A stretch of 37,819 bases of DNA from the NCBI GenBank assembly GCA_937934115.1, contig CALHAH010000027.1:1-37819 (forward strand). Reading direction: 5' to 3'. Made by a program: the position numbers and the translations under genes. The DNA is from an uncultured Thermoanaerobaculum sp. (GTDB lineage Bacteria; Acidobacteriota; Thermoanaerobaculia; Thermoanaerobaculales; Thermoanaerobaculaceae). How positions within the stretch are numbered: the first letter of the stretch is position 1; each line of letters opens with the position of its first letter. The notes below the pieces were generated by a model. It did no database searches. It saw only the letters and a list, made by a program, of their open reading frames with translations, and had not been told where the DNA came from. Of the stretch, positions 1 to 6,992 are shown in pieces.

Positions 1-26
1 CCGTGCCCCCCGCGTCGGATAACCGG

Positions 27-111
27 CGGCCCCACAAAAAACAAAATGTGGGACCCGCGCTCCGCGCGGGTTCAGAAAGAACGTTTCAATAGCCGCCGCG
101 GAGCGGCGGCC
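27..111. repeat. Pair of GC-rich hairpins with 8-bp stems
   Basis: Three inverted repeats lie close together. CCCACA/TGTGGG is at 31-52. ACCCGCGC-TCC-GCGCGGGT is at 53-71, an 8-bp stem with a 3-base loop. GCCGCCGC-GGA-GCGGCGGC is at 92-110, also 8 bp with a 3-base loop. Both tight hairpins lie next to a copy of GGCGGCCCCACA, one copy at 26-37 and the other opening the tandem repeat that follows. The arrangement resembles a dispersed palindromic intergenic element. There is no T tract that would make it a terminator, and the left flank is cut by the window. Confidence 0.6.
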
Positions 112-179
112 CCACATTTCTTCGCGGCGGCCCCACATTTCTTCGCGGCCGCCCCACATTTCTTCGCGGCCGCCCCACA
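103..179. repeat. 21-bp tandem repeat, about 3.7 copies
   Basis: The unit GCGGCGGCCCCACATTTCTTC runs head to tail at 103-123, 124-144, 145-165 and, in part, 166-179. The first two copies carry GCGGCGG and the last two GCGGCCG, one substitution apart, so the array probably grew by stepwise duplication. Because 21 is a multiple of 3, an open frame crosses it and reads as an AAAPHFF heptad, but nothing suggests translation. It lies downstream of the M28 peptidase gene. Confidence 0.8.
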
Positions 180-215
180 GTCTGAGGGGCAACACCTCGG
201 GGAAAACAGGGCCAC

Positions 216-1799
216 CTACCGCGGGCCTGAGCTCTCCAAAGGTGTGGGTTTGCGGGGCAGAGGCTTTTCCCGCATCGCCGCCTGGTAAAGGAACGTGGCC
301 AGGATTGCCGAGTTTTTTACCAAATCTTCCCGTTGCAGCCGGTCGTAGGTGTCCAGATGCGTGTGGTGCGTGCGGGTCATGTAATCCAAGCCGTCCTGAA
401 TGAACTGAAAACCCGGCAAACCCACACGATCAAACGAAAGATGATCCGTACCACCCACCGACCTCACAGACACGGTTTTAGCCCCCAAATCCTCCACGGC
501 CGCAAGCCAGGCGCTAAAAATAGGCTTTACCGCAAGGTTTTCCTGGGTATAGATGCCACGAATGGCGCCAGCGCCAAAGTCCAGGTTGAAATAAGCTGCC
601 AGCTTGTCAAAATCCTTTTTTCGAACCAGCGTGCGTTCCCCATACTCAAGACTTTCCGGCAGATCCTCCAGGGGCTTTTCCTTAGGTTCCCAGCATGCGA
701 AGTGCTGGCAAACGTATGAACGAGAACCGTTAAGACCTTGCTCTTCGCTATTCCACAGCGCAATGCGAATGGTGCGTCGGGGCTTTACCCCGAGGCTTTG
801 GAGTATCCGAGCCGCTTCCATCACCACCGCGCAGGAAGCGGCGTTGTCGGTGGCACCGGTACCGGTAGGCCAGGAGTCAAAATGGGCCCCGGCCATAACC
901 ACCTGCTCTTTCAAATCCGTCCCGGGAATTTCCGCAATGACGTTGTACGCTTTGGGGTCGCCGTCCACAAAACCCGCATCTACCTCCACCGTCAGCTCCA
1001 CTTTTTCGCCTTTCTCCACGAGCCTTACCAGTCGGTTGTAATGCTCAGCAGCCATCACCAGGGCCGGAACTCCCTCGGGAAACCCCGGGCGGTGCGCAGA
1101 GGTTCCCATCACCCGCACCGGACCGCCATCTCGCGAGCTCACCTCCACGGTGGCAATGACGCCCTCTGCCGCCAAAAACTCCGCCCGTTTGCGACCAAAA
1201 ACCCACTCCTTTCGCGCTAGACGGCGCCATTCCTCTTCTCGCGGAGGACGAATGGGGAACTGCTCCAGCTCCTCCAGGTCCTCTTCCTTGTACCGCTTGA
1301 AAAGTGGCTCCTCCGGTGGCTTACTGTCGGCTGCTTTGTCCAAAAGCACAATTTTTCCAGCCAGCTTTCCCTTTTGTTGCTCTAAGTCCCCCTCGCTTTC
1401 CAGGCTCACACGCACCACCTCGCCACTCCTTCGCCCATTGGTCCCCGGGGACCACGCTTTGGGAAAAGCGAGAAGCATGGCCTCGGTAGGGGTGGTCATT
1501 GCCACCACGCACCGCGAAAAAGTCCAACCGCGTCCAAACGGGAAGCCCTCCAAGTGTACGTTGGCAAGGCCCCATTTTTCCAAGGTTTCCTTTGCCCAAG
1601 CTTCCGCCCGGCGCATGTTGGGCGAGTTGGTCAGCCGCGGCCCCAGCACATCGGTCATGACACGAACGGTTTCCATCACTTGCGAGTTCCTGGTAGCTTC
1701 CCAGCGAATCCGCCCGATTGTTTCCCAGTCAACGCTTTCTTGCGCCCAAGCGTTACAAGCCAAGGCTCCCACGGCGGCAAGCACCCACACCTTGCGCAT
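216..1799 (-). CDS. Secreted M28-family zinc aminopeptidase
   Basis: The product is 527 residues and begins with a signal peptide that probably ends AWA-Q after residue 19. It should act in the periplasm or outside the cell, removing amino acids from peptide N-termini. The C-terminal half holds the M28 di-zinc set: AHFDSW (His ligand), GATDNAA (bridging Asp), NSEEQGLNGS (catalytic Glu plus ligand Glu), FNLDFG (Asp) and HTHLDTYD (His). The middle, between the signal and the catalytic core, fits a PA-type insert. I chose the ATG at 1799 rather than 1919 because GGGGAGGG sits just upstream and the signal peptide follows directly. The true peptide substrate cannot be read from sequence. Confidence 0.9.
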   Translation of the reverse strand: MRKVWVLAAVGALACNAWAQESVDWETIGRIRWEATRNSQVMETVRVMTDVLGPRLTNSPNMRRAEAWAKETLEKWGLANVHLEGFPFGRGWTFSRCVVAMTTPTEAMLLAFPKAWSPGTNGRRSGEVVRVSLESEGDLEQQKGKLAGKIVLLDKAADSKPPEEPLFKRYKEEDLEELEQFPIRPPREEEWRRLARKEWVFGRKRAEFLAAEGVIATVEVSSRDGGPVRVMGTSAHRPGFPEGVPALVMAAEHYNRLVRLVEKGEKVELTVEVDAGFVDGDPKAYNVIAEIPGTDLKEQVVMAGAHFDSWPTGTGATDNAASCAVVMEAARILQSLGVKPRRTIRIALWNSEEQGLNGSRSYVCQHFACWEPKEKPLEDLPESLEYGERTLVRKKDFDKLAAYFNLDFGAGAIRGIYTQENLAVKPIFSAWLAAVEDLGAKTVSVRSVGGTDHLSFDRVGLPGFQFIQDGLDYMTRTHHTHLDTYDRLQREDLVKNSAILATFLYQAAMREKPLPRKPTPLESSGPR

Positions 1800-1811
1800 T
1801 TGGCCCTCCCC

Positions 1812-1844
1812 GTGCGCCGTAAGCGCACCTAGCCTTCGTACGAA
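1812..1844. promoter_or_regulatory. Hairpin and palindrome before the M28 gene
   Basis: The 74-base gap between the rfbD stop and the M28 start carries a 6-bp hairpin (GTGCGC/GCGCAC, 1812-1828) directly upstream of the peptidase SD. It also carries a perfect 10-base palindrome, TTCGTACGAA, at 1835-1844. The hairpin has no T run on the minus strand, so it is not a terminator. The palindrome could be a repressor site or chance; no regulator is identifiable here. Confidence 0.3.
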
Positions 1845-1873
1845 AGCTTGGTCCCAAAGTTCTTTTTGCAAGC

Positions 1874-2713
1874 CTAACGGTTGATCGTGCGTAAGTAGCG
1901 CGCCAAAGCCTGCTGCCACGGGGGTAAAGGCTTTAGGGTGGAATCAAATTTCTGGGTATCCAAAACCGAATACCGGGGCCGAGGCGCGGGACGGCCCGCC
2001 TCTTCCGTGGTAATGTCCACTACGGGTACCGAAAACCCAAGCTGCGCCACGATTTCCCGGGCAAAACCCGCCCACGTGGTTTCGCCGCTGTTTGCTATGT
2101 GGAAAACACCGCTAGCCCCCGCACGCACCAACGCCACCAAAGCCCCTGCCAAATCCTCGGCGTAGGTGGGTCTCCCCCTTTGATCCCCCACCACCCGCAG
2201 CTCGCCAGCGCCGTTGAGAAGCTGTTTGCGTATGGCCTCGACGAAGTTCCAGCCCCGGCCAAAAAGCCAAGAGGTACGCACGATGAGGTGCTTACGGGCC
2301 TGGGCTGCTGCTTTTTCCCCCGCCAGCTTCGATTGGCCGTAAACGGAAAGGGGGTTGGGAGGATCATCCTCCCTGTAGGGACGCTGACTTTGGCCGTCAA
2401 ACACGTAGTCGGTGGAAAGGTGCACTAAAAGGGCACCCACCTCGTTGGCAAGGCCGGCCAAGGTGGCCACCGCTTTGGCATTGATGGTAAAGGCGGCCTC
2501 CGGTTCCTCTTCGGCACGATCCACAGCCGTGAAGGCAGCAGCGTTAAAGATGACCTCAGGTTGCGCGGTGCGCACGGCTTCTTGCACCGCTCCCACATCG
2601 GCAAGGTCAAACTCGGGCAAACCGTAGGCCCACAGTTGCCAGCCGTGACTCCGTACCAAGTCCACCAAAGCACGGCCCAGTTGGCCGCGAGAGCCCGTGA
2701 TCAGCACCCTCAT
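1874..2713 (-). CDS. rfbD: dTDP-4-dehydrorhamnose reductase
   Basis: This enzyme reduces dTDP-4-dehydro-L-rhamnose to dTDP-L-rhamnose with NAD(P)H, the last step of activated rhamnose synthesis for surface polysaccharide. The 279-residue protein opens with the Rossmann motif GSRGQLG at residues 7-13. It has HLSTDYVFDG in the middle and a YGQSK catalytic Tyr-x3-Lys, as expected for an extended SDR of this length. The ATG at 2713 overlaps the rfbB stop as ATGA, which fixes the start and suggests translational coupling. It is the last gene of the rfbA-rfbB-rfbD unit. Confidence 0.93.
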   Translation of the reverse strand: MRVLITGSRGQLGRALVDLVRSHGWQLWAYGLPEFDLADVGAVQEAVRTAQPEVIFNAAAFTAVDRAEEEPEAAFTINAKAVATLAGLANEVGALLVHLSTDYVFDGQSQRPYREDDPPNPLSVYGQSKLAGEKAAAQARKHLIVRTSWLFGRGWNFVEAIRKQLLNGAGELRVVGDQRGRPTYAEDLAGALVALVRAGASGVFHIANSGETTWAGFAREIVAQLGFSVPVVDITTEEAGRPAPRPRYSVLDTQKFDSTLKPLPPWQQALARYLRTINR

Positions 2714-3726
2714 GCCAAGCGGGCTCCGTACTGCAGCTCGTAGTAGCGGCGGAATTCCCCGTCGTGGTCCTTGATGGGCTCCCACCACCACGTGTTGTCC
2801 ACATACCACCGCACGGTGCGCTCCAAACCCACCTCGAACGGCACGTGGGGGCGCCAGCCCAAGCGATGCAGCTTGCTGGCGTCGAGGGAGTACCGCCGGT
2901 CATGACCTGGACGATCGGCCACAAAGCGGATAAGGGATTCCGGCTTGCCAAGAAGCCGCAAAACTGCGCGGGTTACCTCGATGTTTTCCCGCTCGTTACC
3001 ACCCGCAATGTTGTAAACCTCTCCCGGTTCCCCATGCTCCAAGAGAAAGAGAAGGGCGCGGCAATGGTCCTCCACAAAGAGCCAATCGCGCACATTGCGG
3101 CCGTCACCGTAAAGGGGCAGAGGCTGGTCCCGCAGAGCGTTGGTCACGAAAAGCGGGATGAGCTTTTCCGGGTATTGGTAAGGCCCGTAGTTGTTGGAGG
3201 CGCGGGTAATGATCACTGGCACACCGTAGGTGGCCCAATAGGCGTAGGCCATGCGGTCGCCTCCAGCTTTCGACGCCGCGTATGGGTTGCGGGGGTTCAG
3301 TACGGATTCTTCTGTAAACGAGCCCTCCTGGATGGAGCCGTAAACCTCATCGGTGGAAATTTGGATAAACCGGATAAGGCCAACTCGCCGAGCCTCTTCC
3401 AGAAGCACCATCACACCTTTTACGTCAGTGTCAATGAAGTGGGAGGCCCCCAAAAGCGAGCGATCCACGTGGGTTTCGGCGGCAAAGTTGACAGCAAACT
3501 GGCAACCCCGCATAGCATCGGCCACCACCTGCGGATCGCATATGTCACCGTGAATAAACCGGTACCTTGGGTTGTCCGCCACATCCTGGAGGTTTTCCAA
3601 TCGCCCCGCATAGGTCAGCTTGTCCAGGTTCATAACCTCCCAATTGGGGCGTTCTTTCAGGATCAAACGCACAAAATTGGAGCCAATAAAACCGCAACCA
3701 CCCGTAACCAAGATACGCACGCTCAT
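2710..3726 (-). CDS. rfbB: dTDP-glucose 4,6-dehydratase
   Basis: This NAD-dependent dehydratase converts dTDP-glucose to dTDP-4-dehydro-6-deoxyglucose. The 338 residues include GGCGFIGSN (residues 9-17), the dehydratase-specific STDEVYG with Thr125-Asp126-Glu127, and YAASK with Tyr149 and Lys153. Together these form the full catalytic set. The length is normal. The start codon overlaps the rfbA stop (ATGA at 3723-3726), and its own stop overlaps rfbD the same way, so the three genes form a tightly coupled operon. The product could feed rhamnose or another 6-deoxyhexose. Confidence 0.95.
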   Translation of the reverse strand: MSVRILVTGGCGFIGSNFVRLILKERPNWEVMNLDKLTYAGRLENLQDVADNPRYRFIHGDICDPQVVADAMRGCQFAVNFAAETHVDRSLLGASHFIDTDVKGVMVLLEEARRVGLIRFIQISTDEVYGSIQEGSFTEESVLNPRNPYAASKAGGDRMAYAYWATYGVPVIITRASNNYGPYQYPEKLIPLFVTNALRDQPLPLYGDGRNVRDWLFVEDHCRALLFLLEHGEPGEVYNIAGGNERENIEVTRAVLRLLGKPESLIRFVADRPGHDRRYSLDASKLHRLGWRPHVPFEVGLERTVRWYVDNTWWWEPIKDHDGEFRRYYELQYGARLA

Positions 3727-4790
3727 GGCATCTCCACCCGCGAGTGATCACCCACCACTAAGCGCAAAGCCTGAGGTCGTCCGTTGCCACGCACCACGGT
3801 CACCTCTCTGCCGATGAGACAACCTTCCAACCGCTGCGGCAGCTGAACTAAGGTTGAACCTTCCAAAACGATGGAGTTTTCCACCTCGCAGGAAACAATG
3901 CGGCAGCGGTTCCCCACCGCGGTGTAGGGGCCGATGAACGAGTCTTCCACCACCGCGCCAGTACCGATGATGCACGGGCCACGGACCACCGACCGCAGGA
4001 TGCTGGCGCCCGTTTCAATAACCGCCTTTCCCTCCACCCGGCTTTCGCCGTCCACGGCGCCGGCCACCAAGCGCTCCTTGGTATCCAGCACCATGCGGTT
4101 AGCCTCCAGCATGTCCTCCACTTTGCCGGTGTCCTTCCACCAACCGGTGATGATATGGGGTCGGACCACATAACCCGCGTCCACCAAGTACTGAATGGCA
4201 TCGGTGATTTCTAACTCGCCTCGGGCCGAAGGCTTAATGGCCTTCACCGCTGCAAACACGTGGTGATCGAAGAGGTAAACCCCCACCAAGGCCAGGTCGC
4301 TTTTGGGGGCTTGTGGCTTTTCCTCCAGTCGCACCACGTGTCCGTTTTCTCCCAGTTCCGCAACCCCAAACTGGGACGGGTTAGGTACATGCGCAAGAAG
4401 AATTTGCGCGTTGCAGCCGCCCTGCGCAAAATCCTTAACAAACGGCACAATGCCGTCTTTGACCAAGTTATCGCCTAAATACATCACAAACGGCTCACCG
4501 GCCATGAATTCCTCGGAAATAAGCACCGCGTGCGCCAACCCGCGGGGGGCGTCCTGCGGGATGTAGGTGACGCGCACACCCCAACGGGAGCCATCCCCCA
4601 CCGCTTCCATAATTTCCTGGGCCGTGTGTCCCACCACGATGCCAATATCCCGGATTCCAGCTTCCGCCAGCGCCTCCAAACCGTAAAACAGCACCGGCTT
4701 GTTGGCCACCGGTACCAGCTGCTTTGCCGAGGTATAGGTAAGGGGCCGCAAGCGCGTGCCGTACCCTCCCGCTAAGATCAAACCCTTCAT
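3723..4790 (-). CDS. rfbA: Glucose-1-phosphate thymidylyltransferase, long form
   Basis: The enzyme makes dTDP-glucose from dTTP and glucose-1-phosphate. It has 355 residues, longer than the about 290 of the common RmlA. The N-terminal nucleotidyltransferase domain has GGYGTRLRPLT near residue 8. The C-terminal part, from about residue 245, has hexapeptide-like turns typical of a left-handed beta-helix, matching the long-form RmlA/StrD-like group. I chose the ATG at 4790, preceded by GGGAGG, over a start at 4829. A TACAAT hexamer at 4807-4812 could be its -10 box. It starts an operon divergent from folE. Long-form enzymes sometimes serve antibiotic-type deoxysugars, so rhamnose is likely but not certain. 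Confidence 0.9.
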   Translation of the reverse strand: MKGLILAGGYGTRLRPLTYTSAKQLVPVANKPVLFYGLEALAEAGIRDIGIVVGHTAQEIMEAVGDGSRWGVRVTYIPQDAPRGLAHAVLISEEFMAGEPFVMYLGDNLVKDGIVPFVKDFAQGGCNAQILLAHVPNPSQFGVAELGENGHVVRLEEKPQAPKSDLALVGVYLFDHHVFAAVKAIKPSARGELEITDAIQYLVDAGYVVRPHIITGWWKDTGKVEDMLEANRMVLDTKERLVAGAVDGESRVEGKAVIETGASILRSVVRGPCIIGTGAVVEDSFIGPYTAVGNRCRIVSCEVENSIVLEGSTLVQLPQRLEGCLIGREVTVVRGNGRPQALRLVVGDHSRVEMP

Positions 4791-4877
4791 GCCGCCTCCC
4801 GGCGCCATTGTACCTGCACCTTCCCGCAAAATAGGAATACACTAGCTAACGCCAGGGTTTGTGGGCTGGGAGGTACC

Positions 4878-5498
4878 ATGCGGCCCGATTTTTTACGGAA
4901 GGCTAAAGCGAGCGCTGCAGCAAACGACGAAGAGCGTATCCCGCAGATTGCTCCCCACGTGGAAGCGATTCTCGACCAGTTAGGCGTGGATCGAAACGAC
5001 CCTAACCTCAAGGACACCCCCCGTCGGGTGGCGGCCATGTTATTGGAAATGTTTCACGGCCTCAAAGAAGGGGCCGAGCCCTCGGTCACAGTGTTTCCCA
5101 ATGAAGAAAGCTACTCCGCCATGGTTATGGAGCGGGATATCCCCTTTTACTCCATGTGCGCCCATCATTTGGTGCCCTTTTACGGCCACGCACACATTGC
5201 TTATATTCCCGGCAAGCACATCGTGGGCCTCTCCAAGATCCCGCGTATATTGGAGTTTTACGCAAAAAGGCCGCAAATCCAGGAGCGGCTTACCGAGCAG
5301 GTGGCCGACTACCTATGGCAGCGGCTGGAGCCTCTGGGAGTTATGGTGGTCATTGAGGCTCGTCACCTCTGTATGGAAATGCGAGGGGTTAAAAAGCCAG
5401 GAACCCTTACCGTAACCTCGGCGATCCGTGGCGCTTTTGAAAACGCCAAGGTACGGGAAGAGTTCCTCGGCTTCTTGAACCGCAGCCAAAAGTGGTAA
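4878..5498 (+). CDS. folE: GTP cyclohydrolase I
   Basis: This type I enzyme converts GTP to 7,8-dihydroneopterin triphosphate, the first step of tetrahydrofolate synthesis. The 206 residues contain YSMCAHHLVPF with the zinc ligands Cys94 and His97, and HLCMEMRG with the third ligand Cys165. They also contain the GLSKIPRI and GVKKPG blocks typical of the family. The ATG at 4878 follows GGGAGG at good spacing. The gene stands alone, divergent from rfbA with 87 bases between. The next folate genes, folB and folK, lie 13 kb away on the same strand. Confidence 0.96.
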   Translation: MRPDFLRKAKASAAANDEERIPQIAPHVEAILDQLGVDRNDPNLKDTPRRVAAMLLEMFHGLKEGAEPSVTVFPNEESYSAMVMERDIPFYSMCAHHLVPFYGHAHIAYIPGKHIVGLSKIPRILEFYAKRPQIQERLTEQVADYLWQRLEPLGVMVVIEARHLCMEMRGVKKPGTLTVTSAIRGAFENAKVREEFLGFLNRSQKW

Positions 5499-5514
5499 AG
5501 GACAGACCGCTCCC

Positions 5515-5955
5515 TCACCTAATTTCTAGGTACACCCAAACCTTGGCCGCCACAGCCAGGCTATCACCGCTGGCGGTGATCGTTTCCTTGTACTCGAAGG
5601 GGCGTTCCCCGCGAACCTTGAATGGGGGGGGAGTGAGTCGGTCCAAGCTTTTCCCGTTTTGATCCTCCAAGAGCAGAACCGGCAACACTTCCACCCGCCC
5701 CGAAGCCACTCGCGCCCCTGTGATCACCACCTGGCACTTCACGTTTTTCCCAGGCTCCACGTTCCCCTGGGGTGCAATGGTGAGTTGGGCAAAACGTGTA
5801 CCTTCGATTTCCACGTAAAGTGCCATGGGCTCGCCAAGCTTAAGCACAAACTCCTCTTGGTAAGGATTCTCGCCCGGCTTATAGCGAGGCTCTTCCTGTG
5901 CCCAGCCGCAAAGAGCACCTGAAGCGAAAACCGCCAACATGAGGACTCGCCGCAT
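5515..5955 (-). CDS. Secreted protein of unknown function, CsgG-gene partner
   Basis: I do not recognise this 146-residue protein. It has a signal peptide (residues 1-19, ending GWA) and a predicted all-beta body, with ITGARVASGRVEVLPVL and ending in WVYLEIR. It has no cysteine beyond the signal region and no catalytic motif I can name. GGAGGGG precedes the ATG at 5955. It begins 36 bases after the CsgG-domain gene stops, so the two are probably cotranscribed and the proteins may act together in the periplasm or at the outer membrane. The gene ends 16 bases from folE, tail to tail, with no obvious terminator between them. Confidence 0.75.
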   Translation of the reverse strand: MRRVLMLAVFASGALCGWAQEEPRYKPGENPYQEEFVLKLGEPMALYVEIEGTRFAQLTIAPQGNVEPGKNVKCQVVITGARVASGRVEVLPVLLLEDQNGKSLDRLTPPPFKVRGERPFEYKETITASGDSLAVAAKVWVYLEIR

Positions 5956-5991
5956 ACGCCCCTCCTCGCTGCCCGGGAATTCCCGGCTTTT

Positions 5992-6861
5992 TTATTTCAC
6001 CACATTTCCCACCGCAAAGCCTGCCCCGCTTACCACAGCACACTCCGAGTACTTTGCACCCTTCACGGCCACCACCCGTATGGTCCCAATTTTTTCCTCT
6101 TCCGCACCAAGAACTTCGCCGGTGTCAGGATCTTTAATGACGGCGCCGGTTTTGTAGACGTCGAAGGTGTCACCCTCCTTCAGTCCATGCTCAGACCCCA
6201 GGTTGATAAAAATTCTGCCGCCGTCAATGCGGGCGATCTTTCCAGACACCCTGCCCACTACCGTTGCCGATGTCGCCAGCTCCAGCGTGGTGAGTTTCTT
6301 GGCCAGTTCTTCTACGCAGGGTAAGAGAACCTTGTCGAACATGCGGCGGTCGTCCACTCCCCCGCCGGAACCCATGACAAACACCTTGACGTTGGACTCC
6401 TCCTTACGTGCCTTGTCAGCCCAAATGATTTCACCGGTGGTGGTGCTCACCAGCCGCGCATCCAACGCCGCCATGAATTTCTTGCGCTTTACGTCTAGGC
6501 CTGCGCGCCACGCCACTTTTGCCCCAGCCGTTTCCTCGCCAAACTCAGTGACGTTGCCAAAGAGCACGTACTCCACACCCAGCAGTTTCCCCGCTTGCAC
6601 GGCGGTCCTGGGGTCAATATCACCAGCCAGGGACAGGTTCTTCTCGCGCATGAGGGCATCCAAACGCTCGCGATCGATAACCGTAAATTTTCCTGACTTC
6701 ACAAGCTCGGTGATAAACATGTCCTGGGCGGCCTCGCCGGCGTTGGTCCAACGCGCCTGGAGGGCCTTGTGACCAAACTCCAAAACCGCAACGCGCGGCT
6801 TTTCGGCGGCCAAAGTGCCCGCCACCGTGAAAACCAGCAAAGAAAACGCCAACTTTTTCAT
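5992..6861 (-). CDS. CsgG-domain envelope protein
   Basis: The 289-residue protein starts with a Sec signal (MKKLAFSLLVFTVAGTLAA). The CsgG-like fold follows: RVAVLEFGHKAL near the N-terminus, FITELVKSGKFTVIDRERL, and LGVEYVLFGNVTEF with a GEIIWADKARKE segment. The last 90 residues (GRVSGKIARIDGGRIFINLG, then a GLKEGDTFDVYK-type turn) resemble the FlgT C-terminal domain. There is no lipobox cysteine, unlike curli CsgG, so it is not a classical curli secretion lipoprotein. I placed the start at ATG 6861, behind GGGGGAA and directly before the signal peptide. It is followed by the unknown secreted gene at 5515-5955. Confidence 0.85.
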   Translation of the reverse strand: MKKLAFSLLVFTVAGTLAAEKPRVAVLEFGHKALQARWTNAGEAAQDMFITELVKSGKFTVIDRERLDALMREKNLSLAGDIDPRTAVQAGKLLGVEYVLFGNVTEFGEETAGAKVAWRAGLDVKRKKFMAALDARLVSTTTGEIIWADKARKEESNVKVFVMGSGGGVDDRRMFDKVLLPCVEELAKKLTTLELATSATVVGRVSGKIARIDGGRIFINLGSEHGLKEGDTFDVYKTGAVIKDPDTGEVLGAEEEKIGTIRVVAVKGAKYSECAVVSGAGFAVGNVVK

Positions 6862-6888
6862 AGTTCCCCCTTTCTTGTGCCGACGGTC

Positions 6889-6894
6889 ATTATA
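6889..6894 (-). promoter_or_regulatory. -10 box of the CsgG-domain gene
   Basis: On the minus strand a perfect TATAAT lies 27 bases upstream of the ATG at 6861, leaving a leader of about 21 bases that contains the SD. The -35 is poor (TGAGTG at optimal spacing), so strength or activator need is unclear. It lies between this gene and the terminator of the upstream maeB operon, which is where a new transcription unit should begin. Confidence 0.6.
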
Positions 6895-6934
6895 AACCAA
6901 AGGAGCGGCGACACTCACACTGGGAAGCTGCGGC

Positions 6935-6970
6935 TTAGAAAAGAAAGCAGCCCGGGTCTTTCCGGGCCGC
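6935..6970 (-). terminator. Intrinsic terminator of the maeB operon
   Basis: Read on the minus strand, a 9-bp stem (GCGGCCCGG with CCGGGCTGC, one G-U pair) with a 6-base loop is followed by TTTCTTTTC. It begins 22 bases after the maeB stop codon. It would separate the six-gene run above from the CsgG-domain gene below. Confidence 0.85.
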
Positions 6971-6992
6971 CAAGCAAACGCCGAATAAAGCC

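Noticed and set aside
103-179. CRISPR array
   Set aside because: The repeats are directly joined with no spacers, and no cas gene is present.
46-288. Open frame encoding AAAPHFF heptad repeats
   Set aside because: It follows only from a 21-bp tandem repeat in a gene-free stretch, has no SD, and overlaps the end of the well-supported M28 gene.
2764-3747. 327-codon open frame antisense to rfbB
   Set aside because: It is a shadow of rfbB, with no recognisable domain and inconsistent residue composition.
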